Shown here: piece after piece, positions 17,527 to 25,987 of the stretch
Layout of the letters: every line of letters starts with the position of its first letter
How positions within the stretch are numbered: position 1 is the stretch's first letter
Assembly (NCBI GenBank): GCA_025357915.1
Contig: JANYLH010000028.1
Span: 1-45,958 of the forward strand
Origin: Gammaproteobacteria bacterium
Lineage (GTDB): Bacteria; Pseudomonadota; Gammaproteobacteria; Steroidobacterales; Steroidobacteraceae
Reading direction: 5' to 3'
DNA: 45,958 bases
The notes under the pieces: model-generated
The model's input: only the letters and a program-made list of their open reading frames with translations
Database searches by the model: none
What the model was told of the DNA's origin: nothing
Made by a program: the position numbers and the translations under genes

Positions 17527-18067
17527 TCAGGGCGACGGACTTGCCGCAGGTCTTGACTGCTGAAACACGTGCACGTCGCTGGCGGCGCGGCGCATCAACT
17601 CATACATCGTCTCGTGCGCCAGGTGGTTGATCCTTTCCATGGGACTACCGCTGATCATGTAGCTCCTTCCTGAAACGACTCCGGAGTCGTAGTCCTTCTC
17701 GAGCACTGATTTTCCCGTCGCATCCAGGATGGACATGCGTATCGTCAGGTGGACCTCAGGGGTGATCGCGAATCCCAGGTTCTTCAGCTGCGGGAAACCA
17801 TGGGTAAAATCCTTCGCCTCCGGCCGCAGCACGACCGCGTAACGGCCGGCGTCGGCCAGGTCATTGCTGGCCGCGGCGCCGTCCGAGGCGGCCAATGACC
17901 CGGTCGTCGTCACTGCGCGTCGTATAGACAAGGACCTTCCCTGCGATTCGCTCGCCCGCCTCAAGCGATTTATCAGGCACATAGTCAGCGCGATAGGCAA
18001 TCGAGGACGCGCAGCCTGAGAGCAGCGCCAACGCCGTCAACAACGCCACAGCCTTGATGGTCTTCAT
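17527..18067 (-). pseudogene. Lipoprotein gene broken by a frameshift
   Basis: Two overlapping minus-strand frames read as one protein. The first starts at ATG 18067 behind GGAGGGTG and gives a lipoprotein signal, MKTIKAVALLTALALLSGC, then a stretch ending VLVYTTRSDDDRVIG before running into an early stop at 17861. The second frame carries the rest, from about GSLAASDG through RYAVVLRPEAKDF, LDATGKSVLEKDYDSG and ERINHLAHETMYELMRRA to the stop at 17527. Moving from the first frame to the second needs a skip of one base around 17890-17925. Either the gene is inactivated or one base is a sequence error. The intact product would be an outer-membrane lipoprotein of about 180 residues with no domain that I recognise. 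Confidence 0.68.
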
Positions 18068-18154
18068 CACACCCTCCAGGGCCAGCAATGGGCTGGCCAC
18101 TGATGGTCGAGACTACAACTGCCCCGGGGCGTGTCGATTGTGGAGGGGCGCAGT

Positions 18155-18184
18155 GCCGGCCCCGCACGCGGGTACGGGACCGGC
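18155..18184 (-). terminator. Hairpin downstream of the SDR gene
   Basis: GCCGGCCCCG (18155-18164) pairs with CGGGACCGGC (18175-18184) over 10 positions with one mismatch and a 10-nt loop. It lies 15 bp beyond the stop of the minus-strand SDR gene (18200), fitting a terminator for that gene. Confidence 0.45.
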
Positions 18185-18199
18185 GAACCACTCGTTTGC

Positions 18200-18946
18200 C
18201 TACGCGGCCATCGCGGCGACCTGGCGCTCCAGCCCCTTGGGGTCGGCCAGGTACGCAGCGCCCATGCTCCGGCTCATCGGGTCGGGGAAGATTTCCTCCG
18301 TGCCGGCCTCGATGCCTTCGACGATCGCCCGCGCAGCGACCGGAGCGGAGGTTTTGTCGAAGGGCACCCCCTCAGCCATGCGCGTGTCAATCGGGCCCGG
18401 GTAGACGCCGAAGACCTGGGTACCCTGCGATTTCAGCATGATGCGCGCCGCCTGCGTGATCGAGTGCGCGGCCGCCTTCGAGGCGCTGTAGGCGACGAAC
18501 AGCGGGAAATTGACCAGCGAGGCAACCGAACCCAGATTGACGATCGCGCCGCCGCCGTTGCGGGCCAGCACCGGTGCAAAGGCCTGCGTCAGCGACAGGG
18601 TGCCGAAGAAATTGACCTCCATTTCCTCGCGCCCGGCCTCGATCCACCTGGCGTCCGTGAACGATCCGCCCACGTGCGCAGCTACGCCGGCATTGTTGAC
18701 CAGCAACTGCAGGTCGGGGGCCCCGGCAACGGCCGCGCTGATGTCCGCGGGGCGCGTGACGTCGAGTTTGACCGGCACCAGCCTGGCGCCATGGCGCGCG
18801 GCCAGGACATCCAGATCCGTAAGATTGCGCGCACCGGCGTATACCCGGGCGGCACCTGCCGCGATGATCGCCTCGACGATGGCCTCGCCAATGCCGCGGT
18901 TGGCGCCCGTAACCAGCGCGGTAGTGCCCTTGATTCTAAAGCTCAT
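18200..18946 (-). CDS. Short-chain dehydrogenase/reductase (SDR)
   Basis: A 248-residue NAD(P)-dependent oxidoreductase with the classical SDR set: TGANRGIG cofactor loop (13-20), LDVT (61-64), NNAG (84-87), and the catalytic Ser140, Tyr153 and Lys157 in SVASLVNFPLFVAYSASKAA. The arginine after the second glycine-loop residue and the later GAR suggest NADP preference (inference). It is divergently transcribed from a TetR gene across an 87-bp gap with two inverted repeats, so that regulator probably controls it. Ser-Tyr-Lys being intact, it should be active; the substrate is unknown. Confidence 0.9.
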   Translation of the reverse strand: MSFRIKGTTALVTGANRGIGEAIVEAIIAAGAARVYAGARNLTDLDVLAARHGARLVPVKLDVTRPADISAAVAGAPDLQLLVNNAGVAAHVGGSFTDARWIEAGREEMEVNFFGTLSLTQAFAPVLARNGGGAIVNLGSVASLVNFPLFVAYSASKAAAHSITQAARIMLKSQGTQVFGVYPGPIDTRMAEGVPFDKTSAPVAARAIVEGIEAGTEEIFPDPMSRSMGAAYLADPKGLERQVAAMAA

Positions 18947-18971
18947 GATTCCTGCTCCTGATGTGGGATAT

Positions 18972-19018
18972 ACAGAACGGTCTGTCTTTCTTTGAATTGA
19001 CGATAGACCGACTTGTCT
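18972..19018. promoter_or_regulatory. Operator-like inverted repeats between SDR and TetR genes
   Basis: Two palindromes share the same half-sites in the 87-bp divergent gap. ACAGA-ACGG-TCTGT is at 18972-18985 and AGAC-CGACTT-GTCT is at 19005-19018, followed by another GT. The second overlaps a wider imperfect TTGAC...GTCAA pair (18997-19028). TetR proteins usually bind such sites near their own gene and a divergent target. The contiguous AGAC/GTCT theme in both makes this the best operator candidate of the region. Confidence 0.55.
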
Positions 19019-19033
19019 GTATTGTCAACCCCC

Positions 19034-19600
19034 ATGGGAAAAGCGCTGAAAATCCTGCAGCCCGCGGTGCGCGAACGACTTCTGGACGCGGCGGATCGTC
19101 TCTTCTACGAAGAAGGGGTACGCGCCGTCGGCATCGATCGCGTGCTGGCCGAGGCCCATGCGGCCAAGGCCTCGCTCTACTCCCACTTCGGCTGCAAGGA
19201 CGAACTGGTAGCTGCCTATGTCGCGCGGCGCACTGAGGCGGCCCGCGCCAGCATCGACGCCTACGTCGGGGCCTTTCCGCAAGGCGAACGCGCGGTCCGC
19301 TTCTTCGACTATGTGATCGACTGGACACGGCAGCCGGATTTTCGCGGTTGCCCGGTCCAGCACGTGGTGGGGGAACTCGCTGATCGCGAGCACCCCGCGC
19401 ACCAGCTGGCGCACGAACAACGCCACTGGCTGATCGGGCGCTTTACCGAGTGGGCTCGTGCGGCCGGCGCCGCTGAACCGGCGCGTATGGGCGGTGCGCT
19501 GCTGGCGCTGTTCGATGGCGCCGTCGCCGCGGCGGAGCAGGACGGCCCGCAACGGGCACGCGATGCGAAGTGGGCGGCGCAACGGTTGCTCGCACACTGA
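19034..19600 (+). CDS. TetR-family transcriptional regulator
   Basis: A 188-residue regulator starting at ATG 19034. The N-terminal helix-turn-helix spans about residues 10-56: RERLLDAADRLFYEEGVRAVGIDRVLAEAHAAKASLYSHFGCKDELVAAY, the standard TetR signature ending in LYxHFxxKDEL. The ligand-binding half is helical (FFDYVIDWTRQPDFRGCPVQHV), with Cys and His residues at its core as in the TetR_C_33-like group. It is divergent from the SDR gene with operator-like repeats between, suggesting it represses itself and the SDR gene until an unknown compound binds. Confidence 0.9.
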   Translation: MGKALKILQPAVRERLLDAADRLFYEEGVRAVGIDRVLAEAHAAKASLYSHFGCKDELVAAYVARRTEAARASIDAYVGAFPQGERAVRFFDYVIDWTRQPDFRGCPVQHVVGELADREHPAHQLAHEQRHWLIGRFTEWARAAGAAEPARMGGALLALFDGAVAAAEQDGPQRARDAKWAAQRLLAH

Positions 19601-19616
19601 GCTCAGGCGGGCCGTC

Positions 19617-22166
19617 ATGAAACCGTTCAAAGAGTTGAAGCAACCGCTGTCGCGCATTTTTGGTGCCGCGCCCCTGCCCGCAGCGCCGCCGCCGCCGCTC
19701 CCCTCCGTGGAGGAGCGTCTCGCAGCACTCGACTCGGCTCCCCCGGAACGGATCGTCGAGGCGATCGAGCGCGACGGTGACGAGCCGTTTCGCGCCGCAG
19801 CCATCGGCAAGCTCGCGGACGGACAGGCGCTGCGGGAGCTGGCGGGCCTGGGCGCAGGGCCCGCGCGAATTCCCGGCCTGGAGCGGTGCGCGCAGGATCG
19901 CGTGGCGCAACTCATCGATTCCGGGACGGCAGCGCTCGCCACCATCGGTGATCCGCAGCAACTGGCAAGGCTGGTTCTGGAGGGCTCATCGAGTCGCTTG
20001 CGCCAGCTGGCGGCCGAAGCCATCGACGAGGCGGACGAGATCAAGCGCCTCCTCAAGCAGCTGCGCGGGCAGGACAAGAATGTCTACCGGATTCTCAAGG
20101 ACAAGCGCGATGCGTTGAATGACGAGGCGCAGCGACGCGCGCAGCTCGACACCGACATCCACGCGCTGTGCGCATCGCTCGAGGGGCTCAGTCATCACTT
20201 CTATGATGCGCTTTACCCACCGACCTTCGAACACTTCGAGGCGCGCTGGCGCTCGCTCGAGGGCCAGGCTGCGCCTGCGGTCCGTGAACGCGCCGACCAG
20301 GCGATCGATCGCTGCCGGGAAGTGATCGCCCGGCATGTGCGGGAAGTGACGCAGCAGGCCGCGGAAGCGGCCATGCACGCCACCCAGCAGGCGGCCCAGC
20401 GGGCAGCTCGCGAGGAGGCCGCAGCCCTGGCCGCCGAGGAAATCCGGCTACGCGATGAAGCCGCGGCTCTCGCGGCTGCCGAGGCGGCCCAACAGCGCGC
20501 GGCGGAGCAGCAAGCCCGTGATGAACGGCGGGCGGCCGAAGCACTTGCCGTGCGCCAGATCGGCGGCCTGGTCAACAAGGCGCGCGGCGCGCTGCGCGAC
20601 GGCCAGACCGGTCCCGCGGCCGGCCTGCGCCGCGCCATCGAGGGCAAGCTCACGGCCGCACCGGCCCTGCCCCCACAACTGGCCAGGCAGCTCCAGGAGC
20701 TGGACCTGAAGCTCGACGAGCTCAAGGCGTGGAAGAGCTATGCGGTGGCGCCCAAGCGCGACGAACTGGTTACGGAGATGGAGTCACTCATCGGTGCTTC
20801 CGATCACCCGAGGACTCTCGCCGAGCGCATCCGCGATCTGCGTGAACAATGGAAGACGATCAGCAAGGGCATCGTCATTGATTCCGAAGCGGACTGGCAA
20901 CGATTCAACCAGGCGGCTGTGACCGCCTATGAACCGTGCCGCGAATATTTCGAGGCGCAGGCCCAGGTGCGGGCGCAGAACCTGGAGCGGCGCAAGAGCG
21001 TACTGGCGCGTTTCCAGGCTTTTGAAGTTGCCCAGAGCGGTGAGCATCCGGACTGGCGAGCCATCTCGATCGTGCTGCATGAGGCGCGGCAGGAATGGCG
21101 GCGGATCGTTCCGGTAGACCGCGTCGCGATCAAGACCCTGCAGGACGAGTTTGACGCTGCCCGCAGCCGCCTGCAGGCGCGGCTTGACGCGTGGTTGGAG
21201 CAGAACGTGGCGGCGCGGAAGATGCTGGTCCAGCGGGCCGAGGCCCTGCTCACGAAAGAAGACGGCCGCGAAGCCATCGAGGCTGTGAAAGGCCTGCAGC
21301 GGCAGTGGCAGGACGCCGGAGCGGTCCCGCGCAACCAGGAAGGGCCTTTGTGGCGCGAGTTTCACGGGCACTGCGACGCGGTGTTTCAAAAGCGCCAGCA
21401 GGCATACCTCGAGCAGGCGGCTGCGCTCGAAACCGCGAAGACACAGGCGCTGGCCCTCTGCACGGAGGTCGAACAGGCGGCTGCGCTGTCGGGGGCCGCA
21501 TTATCCGAGGCCGTGTCCAGGGCGCCGCAGTGGCGCGCCGCTTTCGAAAGCCTGGGCGAAATGCCCAGGGCCGATGCGCGCGGACTGTACGCTCGGTTCG
21601 AGCGGGCATTGGAAAAATGCCAGGCCGGGCTAGCCGAACAGCGCATGCGCGACGCCGAACAATCGTTCGAACACCTGTTCGAGGCGGCCCGTCTCATTCG
21701 GGCGTATGGGTCGGCCGTGGCACAGGGCGCCGAACCCGCAGAGTGCGAAGCGCTCAAGCAGAGCGCGGAGAGTTTCATCGCCGGCGCGCAGCAATGGCCC
21801 AAGGGAGGCACCGCGGCATTGCAGGAAACCTGGGCGCGAGCCAACGCTGCCTCTGAAACTGAAATGGCAGCCAACGAGACCGCGTTCCGGACCTTGTGTG
21901 TTCGCGGCGAGATCGCCGCCGAGCTGCCCACGCCAGCGGAGGACCAGGCGTTGCGCAGGGACTATCAATTGCAGCGTCTCGTGCAGGGTATGGGCCAGGG
22001 GCGTGACGTCCTGCACGACGAGCCGGACGCACTGGCACTGGCGTGGGCCCGCATCGGGCCCGTCGCCGCTGCCGTACATGAAGCGCTGCTTGCGCGTTTT
22101 CTGCAGTCCCGGCAGCGGCTCCGCCGCGCGAGGCAACAGCCCCCGCCGGGCAGGGCACGACGATGA
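19617..22166 (+). CDS. DUF349 repeat protein, long coiled-coil cytoplasmic protein
   Basis: An 849-residue protein; ATG 19617 is 16 bp after the TetR stop, and the longer upstream frame only overlaps that gene. A short Pro-rich head is followed by a HEAT-like helical region (about 30-190), an Ala/Glu/Arg-rich coiled coil (about 235-320), then DUF349 units visible as RIRDLREQWKTISKG...WQRFNQA and LQRQWQDAGAVPRNQEGPLWREFHGHCDAVF, each with the family's LxxxW...FxxA pattern. There is no signal peptide or membrane helix. DUF349 proteins are common in gammaproteobacteria and have no firm function. The stop overlaps the next start (ATGA), so translation is coupled to an exported rhodanese. Confidence 0.85.
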   Translation: MKPFKELKQPLSRIFGAAPLPAAPPPPLPSVEERLAALDSAPPERIVEAIERDGDEPFRAAAIGKLADGQALRELAGLGAGPARIPGLERCAQDRVAQLIDSGTAALATIGDPQQLARLVLEGSSSRLRQLAAEAIDEADEIKRLLKQLRGQDKNVYRILKDKRDALNDEAQRRAQLDTDIHALCASLEGLSHHFYDALYPPTFEHFEARWRSLEGQAAPAVRERADQAIDRCREVIARHVREVTQQAAEAAMHATQQAAQRAAREEAAALAAEEIRLRDEAAALAAAEAAQQRAAEQQARDERRAAEALAVRQIGGLVNKARGALRDGQTGPAAGLRRAIEGKLTAAPALPPQLARQLQELDLKLDELKAWKSYAVAPKRDELVTEMESLIGASDHPRTLAERIRDLREQWKTISKGIVIDSEADWQRFNQAAVTAYEPCREYFEAQAQVRAQNLERRKSVLARFQAFEVAQSGEHPDWRAISIVLHEARQEWRRIVPVDRVAIKTLQDEFDAARSRLQARLDAWLEQNVAARKMLVQRAEALLTKEDGREAIEAVKGLQRQWQDAGAVPRNQEGPLWREFHGHCDAVFQKRQQAYLEQAAALETAKTQALALCTEVEQAAALSGAALSEAVSRAPQWRAAFESLGEMPRADARGLYARFERALEKCQAGLAEQRMRDAEQSFEHLFEAARLIRAYGSAVAQGAEPAECEALKQSAESFIAGAQQWPKGGTAALQETWARANAASETEMAANETAFRTLCVRGEIAAELPTPAEDQALRRDYQLQRLVQGMGQGRDVLHDEPDALALAWARIGPVAAAVHEALLARFLQSRQRLRRARQQPPPGRARR

Positions 22167-22642
22167 GGCGCCAACGTACTGCCCTCCTCTCCATGGCCGC
22201 CGTGCTGTGGATGCTGCTGGCATCGGGCAGCGTCGCCCGCGCCGACCCGCAGCCGGCCGCAAGCATTCCCGCCGCCGACCTGATCCAACCGGCTGAACTG
22301 GCCGCCGTGCTCCTGGGCAAGGCAGCGTCAAGACCGCTCATCCTGCAGGTGGGCTTCCGGACCTTGTACGAGCAGGCTCATATTCCCGGGGCCGAGTATC
22401 TGGGCGCAGCCGGCGACGCAACCGGCCTGCGCGCCTTGCGCGAGCGCGTGTCCCGCCTGCCCCGGGACACCGCGATCGTCATCTACTGCGGTTGCTGTCC
22501 CTGGTCGCGCTGTCCCAACATGGCAGCCGCCTATGAGGCCCTGCGTGCGCTCGGCTTTACGCAGCTCAAGGCGCTGCATATCGCCAACGACTTCGGGCGC
22601 GATTGGGTCGACAAGGGCTATCCCGTCGCCAGGAACCCCTGA
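22163..22642 (+). CDS. Exported rhodanese-like protein
   Basis: A 159-residue periplasmic protein with a signal peptide (about 1-27, cleaved near ARADPQ) and a rhodanese domain: LILQVGFRTLYEQAHIPGAEYLG and the loop IVIYCGCCPWSRCPNM, where Cys109 is at the catalytic position. The active-site loop is unusual in carrying four cysteines (109, 111, 112, 117), which suggests redox chemistry or metal binding rather than plain sulfur transfer (inference). It overlaps the DUF349 gene by 4 bp and precedes a TlpA-like gene by 2 bp, so the three are one unit. Confidence 0.84.
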   Translation: MRRQRTALLSMAAVLWMLLASGSVARADPQPAASIPAADLIQPAELAAVLLGKAASRPLILQVGFRTLYEQAHIPGAEYLGAAGDATGLRALRERVSRLPRDTAIVIYCGCCPWSRCPNMAAAYEALRALGFTQLKALHIANDFGRDWVDKGYPVARNP

Positions 22643-22644
22643 CC

Positions 22645-23127
22645 ATGCCAGCGCGCCCTGCGGCACTGGCCGCATTGCTGCTGCTGTGCGGAGCGGCCAC
22701 CGCGATGAACGTGGGCGACGCCGCCCCCGATTTCTCGCGCCCCGATCTGGCCGGGCGCCCGCTGCAGCTCGCGGACTACCGCGGCAAACTGGTGCTGCTG
22801 AACTTCTGGGCCAGCTGGTGCGCGCCCTGTCTCGAGGAAATGCCGCGCTTCTCGCGCTGGCAGCGACAATACGGCGCGCGAGGCCTGCAGGTCATCGGCG
22901 TTTCCATGGACGACGATGCGGCGGCCGTAAGACAGCACCTGGCCCGGCACCCGGTCGCATACCCGGCGATCATCGGGGATGCAAAACTCGGCGCGGCCTT
23001 CGGCGGCGTGATGGGCTTGCCGTTAACCTATCTCATCGACCGCCAGGGCCGGATCGCCGCCCGCTACCAGGGGGAGAACGATCTGGCGGCCATTGAGGCG
23101 CAGATCAGGGCGCTCCTGGCCCGCTAG
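22645..23127 (+). CDS. TlpA/ResA-like exported thioredoxin-fold protein
   Basis: A 160-residue protein with a signal peptide (about 1-20) and an AhpC/TSA-type thioredoxin fold. The redox motif FWASWCAPCLEEMPRF puts Cys59 and Cys62 at the catalytic sites, and GLPLTYLIDRQGRI supplies the cis-proline loop. Members reduce disulfides in the periplasm, often during cytochrome c maturation or rescue of oxidised thiols. Start at ATG 22645, 2 bp after the rhodanese stop. Being next to a cysteine-rich exported rhodanese, it may keep that protein's cysteines reduced (inference). Confidence 0.88.
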   Translation: MPARPAALAALLLLCGAATAMNVGDAAPDFSRPDLAGRPLQLADYRGKLVLLNFWASWCAPCLEEMPRFSRWQRQYGARGLQVIGVSMDDDAAAVRQHLARHPVAYPAIIGDAKLGAAFGGVMGLPLTYLIDRQGRIAARYQGENDLAAIEAQIRALLAR

Positions 23128-23259
23128 ACCCGGCGCGCGTAGCGGCGAATCCCGCAGAAATGGCTATTGCGGCAGCTTCAATGGCAAACTGCGCCACAGT
23201 CCCGGAGTTGCCCGGACGGCAAGCAACATTGCCGCCCTTCTCTGGTAGAGGACGAGCAC

Positions 23260-24036
23260 ATGAAGCACGTTGCCGAACCTGCCGCACCACCAGCGCCGGC
23301 CGCGCCAACCGCCGCGGCCACGCCGCCCAACGGCAAGCGCGTTCCCGCGCCGGAACAACTGGCCCCGATCTGGGCCCGCCACCGCGTGGTGCACCTGTTC
23401 CTCAAGCTCACGGTCTACTATGCGTTGGTGACCGGAGTGGTGTTCGCAGCCGTGACGCTGTTCCCGCAGCTCGACGCCTACCTGCCGATCGGTGGCGCGC
23501 AGGCGCTGCTCGGCGATGCCAGCACCGATCCGTTCAAGGCGATCGAGATCAACGCGACGCGCGTCTCGAGCCTGGGTGGAAGCCTGCTGTGGATGGTTAT
23601 CGCGATCACGGGCGCCGTGTTGACGATCCTCCCCGTCACCTGGACCTACATGTCGATCCGCAAACGCAGCGACTACGATCAATCGCTGGTCGAGACGGTC
23701 ATGATCCTGCCCATCGCCGTGACCAGCCTCGTGATCCTGGTGCATGACAGTCTGGCGCTGGCTTTCAGCCTCGCCGGCATCGTCGCGGTCGTCCGCTTCC
23801 GCAACACGCTCAAGAGCACGGGCGATTCGCTCTACGTCCTGGTCGCAATCGGCACCGGCCTCTCGGCCGGCGTCGGCGCCATGGAAGTCGCGATCGTGAT
23901 GTCGGTCGCCTTCAACTACTGCTTCTTGATCTTGTGGATCACCGACTTCGGCGGCCACCGCGGCACACGCCGCTACATGCGCCGCGCGCGCAAACCCGTG
24001 GGCGCAACCGACGACGAAGACGCGGGCGACGATTGA
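23260..24036 (+). CDS. DUF4956 membrane protein
   Basis: A 258-residue inner-membrane protein starting at ATG 23260 behind AGAGGA. An Ala/Pro-rich cytoplasmic head (about 1-45) is followed by a helix (about 50-70), a loop, three more helices and the DUF4956 hallmark SLAGIVAVVRFRNTLKSTGDSLYVLVAIGTGLSAG. The tail is acidic (TDDEDAGDD). In other genomes DUF4956 genes often sit beside VTC-type polyphosphate polymerase and CotH kinase genes; here a CotH-like gene is 0.9 kb away but no VTC domain is seen. Its stop overlaps the next start (TGATG). Exact function unknown. Confidence 0.85.
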   Translation: MKHVAEPAAPPAPAAPTAAATPPNGKRVPAPEQLAPIWARHRVVHLFLKLTVYYALVTGVVFAAVTLFPQLDAYLPIGGAQALLGDASTDPFKAIEINATRVSSLGGSLLWMVIAITGAVLTILPVTWTYMSIRKRSDYDQSLVETVMILPIAVTSLVILVHDSLALAFSLAGIVAVVRFRNTLKSTGDSLYVLVAIGTGLSAGVGAMEVAIVMSVAFNYCFLILWITDFGGHRGTRRYMRRARKPVGATDDEDAGDD

Positions 24037-24884
24037 TGCGCCACGCGGCGCCAGCCCTTTCGCTTCTGGCATTGATCTTCCTTGCCGCCGCGCCGGTGCA
24101 TGGCCAGGGCGCTGCCACGTTTGCGGCCTCTCTGGCGCAAGTCCCCGCACAGCAATTTTTCCTGCCACAGGGGCTCAGCGAGGTCTCGGGGCTGGCGGTT
24201 GCCTCCGTTGACACGGTCTACGCGCACGACGACGAATACGGCATCGTCTACGAGATCGACCTGCGCCAGGAGAAGGTGATCAAGGCCTTTGCCCTTGGCA
24301 AGCCGACCGTCAAGGACGACTTCGAGGACATTGCCGTGCGCGGCGACTATGTTTATCTCCTGACCAGCGACGGACGCATTTTCGAAGCGCCCAAGGGCGA
24401 GCATCGCAAGCGCGTCCACTACAATGTCTACGATACGGGGGTCGAAGATCGATGCGAGACCGAGGGCCTGGCGAACGGACCAACCGACGATGAATTCCTG
24501 ATCCTTTGCAAGAAGCCTCATCAGGCCACGCTCAAGGAGCACCTGGTCATCTATGCCTGGAACCTGCGCGATCACCTGCCCACGGTTACGACCTGGCTTG
24601 ACGTACCGCTGGATGGCCTGGTCGAGGAGCTCGATCAGGCGACCTTTCACCCCTCGGCCTTCGTCTGGCGTCGCGAAAAGGGCACGCTGCTGATCGTCTC
24701 GGCGAAGAATCACATCGCCATCGAAACCGACCAGCAGGGCCGGCTGATCTCACGAACCAGGCTGCGCAAGGACCTGCATCCCCAGCCCGAGGGTCTGGCG
24801 CTGATGCCCGACGGCCGGCTCATCGTCGGCGACGAAGGACAGCGCGGCCGCGGCAAGATTTCGGTTTATGCTCCGCCGCGCTAG
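24036..24884 (+). CDS. Exported SdiA-regulated-domain beta-propeller protein
   Basis: A 282-residue exported protein (signal peptide about 1-23, cleaved after VHGQG). The rest reads as propeller blades typical of the SdiA-regulated domain: LSEVSGLAVASVDTVYAHDDE, DDFEDIAVRGDYVYLLTSDG, CETEGLANGPTDDEFLILCKK and PQPEGLALMPDGRLIVGDEG. The repeated E-x-I/L-A/G acidic turns may bind calcium. It is translationally coupled to the DUF4956 gene (overlap of one base) and ends 20 bp from the convergent CotH-like gene. Probable role: envelope or surface protein working with the membrane partner (inference). Confidence 0.82.
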   Translation: MRHAAPALSLLALIFLAAAPVHGQGAATFAASLAQVPAQQFFLPQGLSEVSGLAVASVDTVYAHDDEYGIVYEIDLRQEKVIKAFALGKPTVKDDFEDIAVRGDYVYLLTSDGRIFEAPKGEHRKRVHYNVYDTGVEDRCETEGLANGPTDDEFLILCKKPHQATLKEHLVIYAWNLRDHLPTVTTWLDVPLDGLVEELDQATFHPSAFVWRREKGTLLIVSAKNHIAIETDQQGRLISRTRLRKDLHPQPEGLALMPDGRLIVGDEGQRGRGKISVYAPPR

Positions 24885-24904
24885 CTAGCGCTCGCGCCTA
24901 GGGC

Positions 24905-25966
24905 CTAGCGCCGGCAGTTGTCCACGATCCGGCGCTTCAGCTTGTCGGGGTTGGCGATCTCACCGAAGAAGTCTTCCAGATAGCGCGTCGCAGAGCCTTT
25001 GCCATGCTCGGACAGGAAGGGCGTGCTGCCAATGGACACCACCAGGTCGGCCCGTTTTTCCAGCACCTGGTGCGCCGCCTCGATCATCTGGGTGTTGAAC
25101 TCACACAGGCCGCGGTAGTACCGGGTGCGCACCGTCGAGATCGGCACCTCCGTCGGCGGCAGGGCATAGGGAGCGTCGACAAATCCGGAGGAATCGAAAT
25201 CATAGGCGACGGGAACAAGATCGTGCGGGTCGTCGGCCGCGGGCCCGAGCAACCTGACGTTGTGGCAGCACTTCATGCCCGCCGCGGCCCGGCGATCCGA
25301 CCAATCCTGGTTGCCGATCATGTACTGGAAGAGATCCAATCTCGCGACCGCCGCGGCATTGAGCTGCGCACGCTCGATCCGGTCGGTCCTGATCTCCTTG
25401 AGCCCGTTGCGCTCGGCGAGTTCGTCGGTATCCTCGACGAGAAATCCGAGGCGCCGAATGCGCACCGCGCCGGTGCGCGCCTCCACGTAGTCGATTTCCG
25501 CCATGCGCACCCGGAAGCTGACGGGCGTCAGGATATTGAGCAACTTGTAGGCGGCATACTCGAGCAGGTTGTAGTCGAGATAGCCCCGATCGCCGCGGCA
25601 ATGCGTCACCAGCTTCAGGGATTTCTGCCCCCTGAAGAGCGACGCGCTGCCGGGCTTCTCCTTGAACTCGATCTTGAGCGGCGGGAACTCGCAGTTGTTG
25701 GGATCACGCCTCGAGATGCCGCGCGCACTCAACCGGATCGCGTGCGTTTCCGGTTCCGCACCGGCGAGGCTGAGCGTGGCATCGAAGGGTTCGATCGAAT
25801 GGGGCGCCGCGCGGATGAGATCCGAGAACGGTGCCGCGATGCGCAGTTCAAGTAGTGCTTCGGAGGCAAACAACGGCTTCGGTGCGGCCTGCGCGGGCGA
25901 CGCCGGCAGCAATGCCAGCGCCAGCGCAACTGCAATCCAGCTCGCGACACGTACAGGAAAGAACAT
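24905..25966 (-). CDS. Exported CotH-like kinase-fold protein
   Basis: A 353-residue protein; ATG 25966 (behind GGGGGC) is preferred over a GTG 12 bp upstream. A signal peptide of about 27 residues (SPAQAAPKP) exports it. The kinase-like core shows KSLKLVTHCR and YNLLEYAAYKLLNILTPVSFRVRM, then IGNQDWS (Asp221), CCHNVRLL (His235, Asn236) and VAYDFDSSGF (Asp256 and Asp258). These match the GNxD...HN...DFD catalytic and metal residues of CotH kinases, which phosphorylate spore-coat proteins in Bacillus. Sequence is divergent, so the call is by motif. It is 21 bp downstream of an exported PPP-like phosphatase gene on the same strand. Confidence 0.72.
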   Translation of the reverse strand: MFFPVRVASWIAVALALALLPASPAQAAPKPLFASEALLELRIAAPFSDLIRAAPHSIEPFDATLSLAGAEPETHAIRLSARGISRRDPNNCEFPPLKIEFKEKPGSASLFRGQKSLKLVTHCRGDRGYLDYNLLEYAAYKLLNILTPVSFRVRMAEIDYVEARTGAVRIRRLGFLVEDTDELAERNGLKEIRTDRIERAQLNAAAVARLDLFQYMIGNQDWSDRRAAAGMKCCHNVRLLGPAADDPHDLVPVAYDFDSSGFVDAPYALPPTEVPISTVRTRYYRGLCEFNTQMIEAAHQVLEKRADLVVSIGSTPFLSEHGKGSATRYLEDFFGEIANPDKLKRRIVDNCRR

Positions 25967-25987
25967 GTCTGCCCCCACTCGCTTCCC

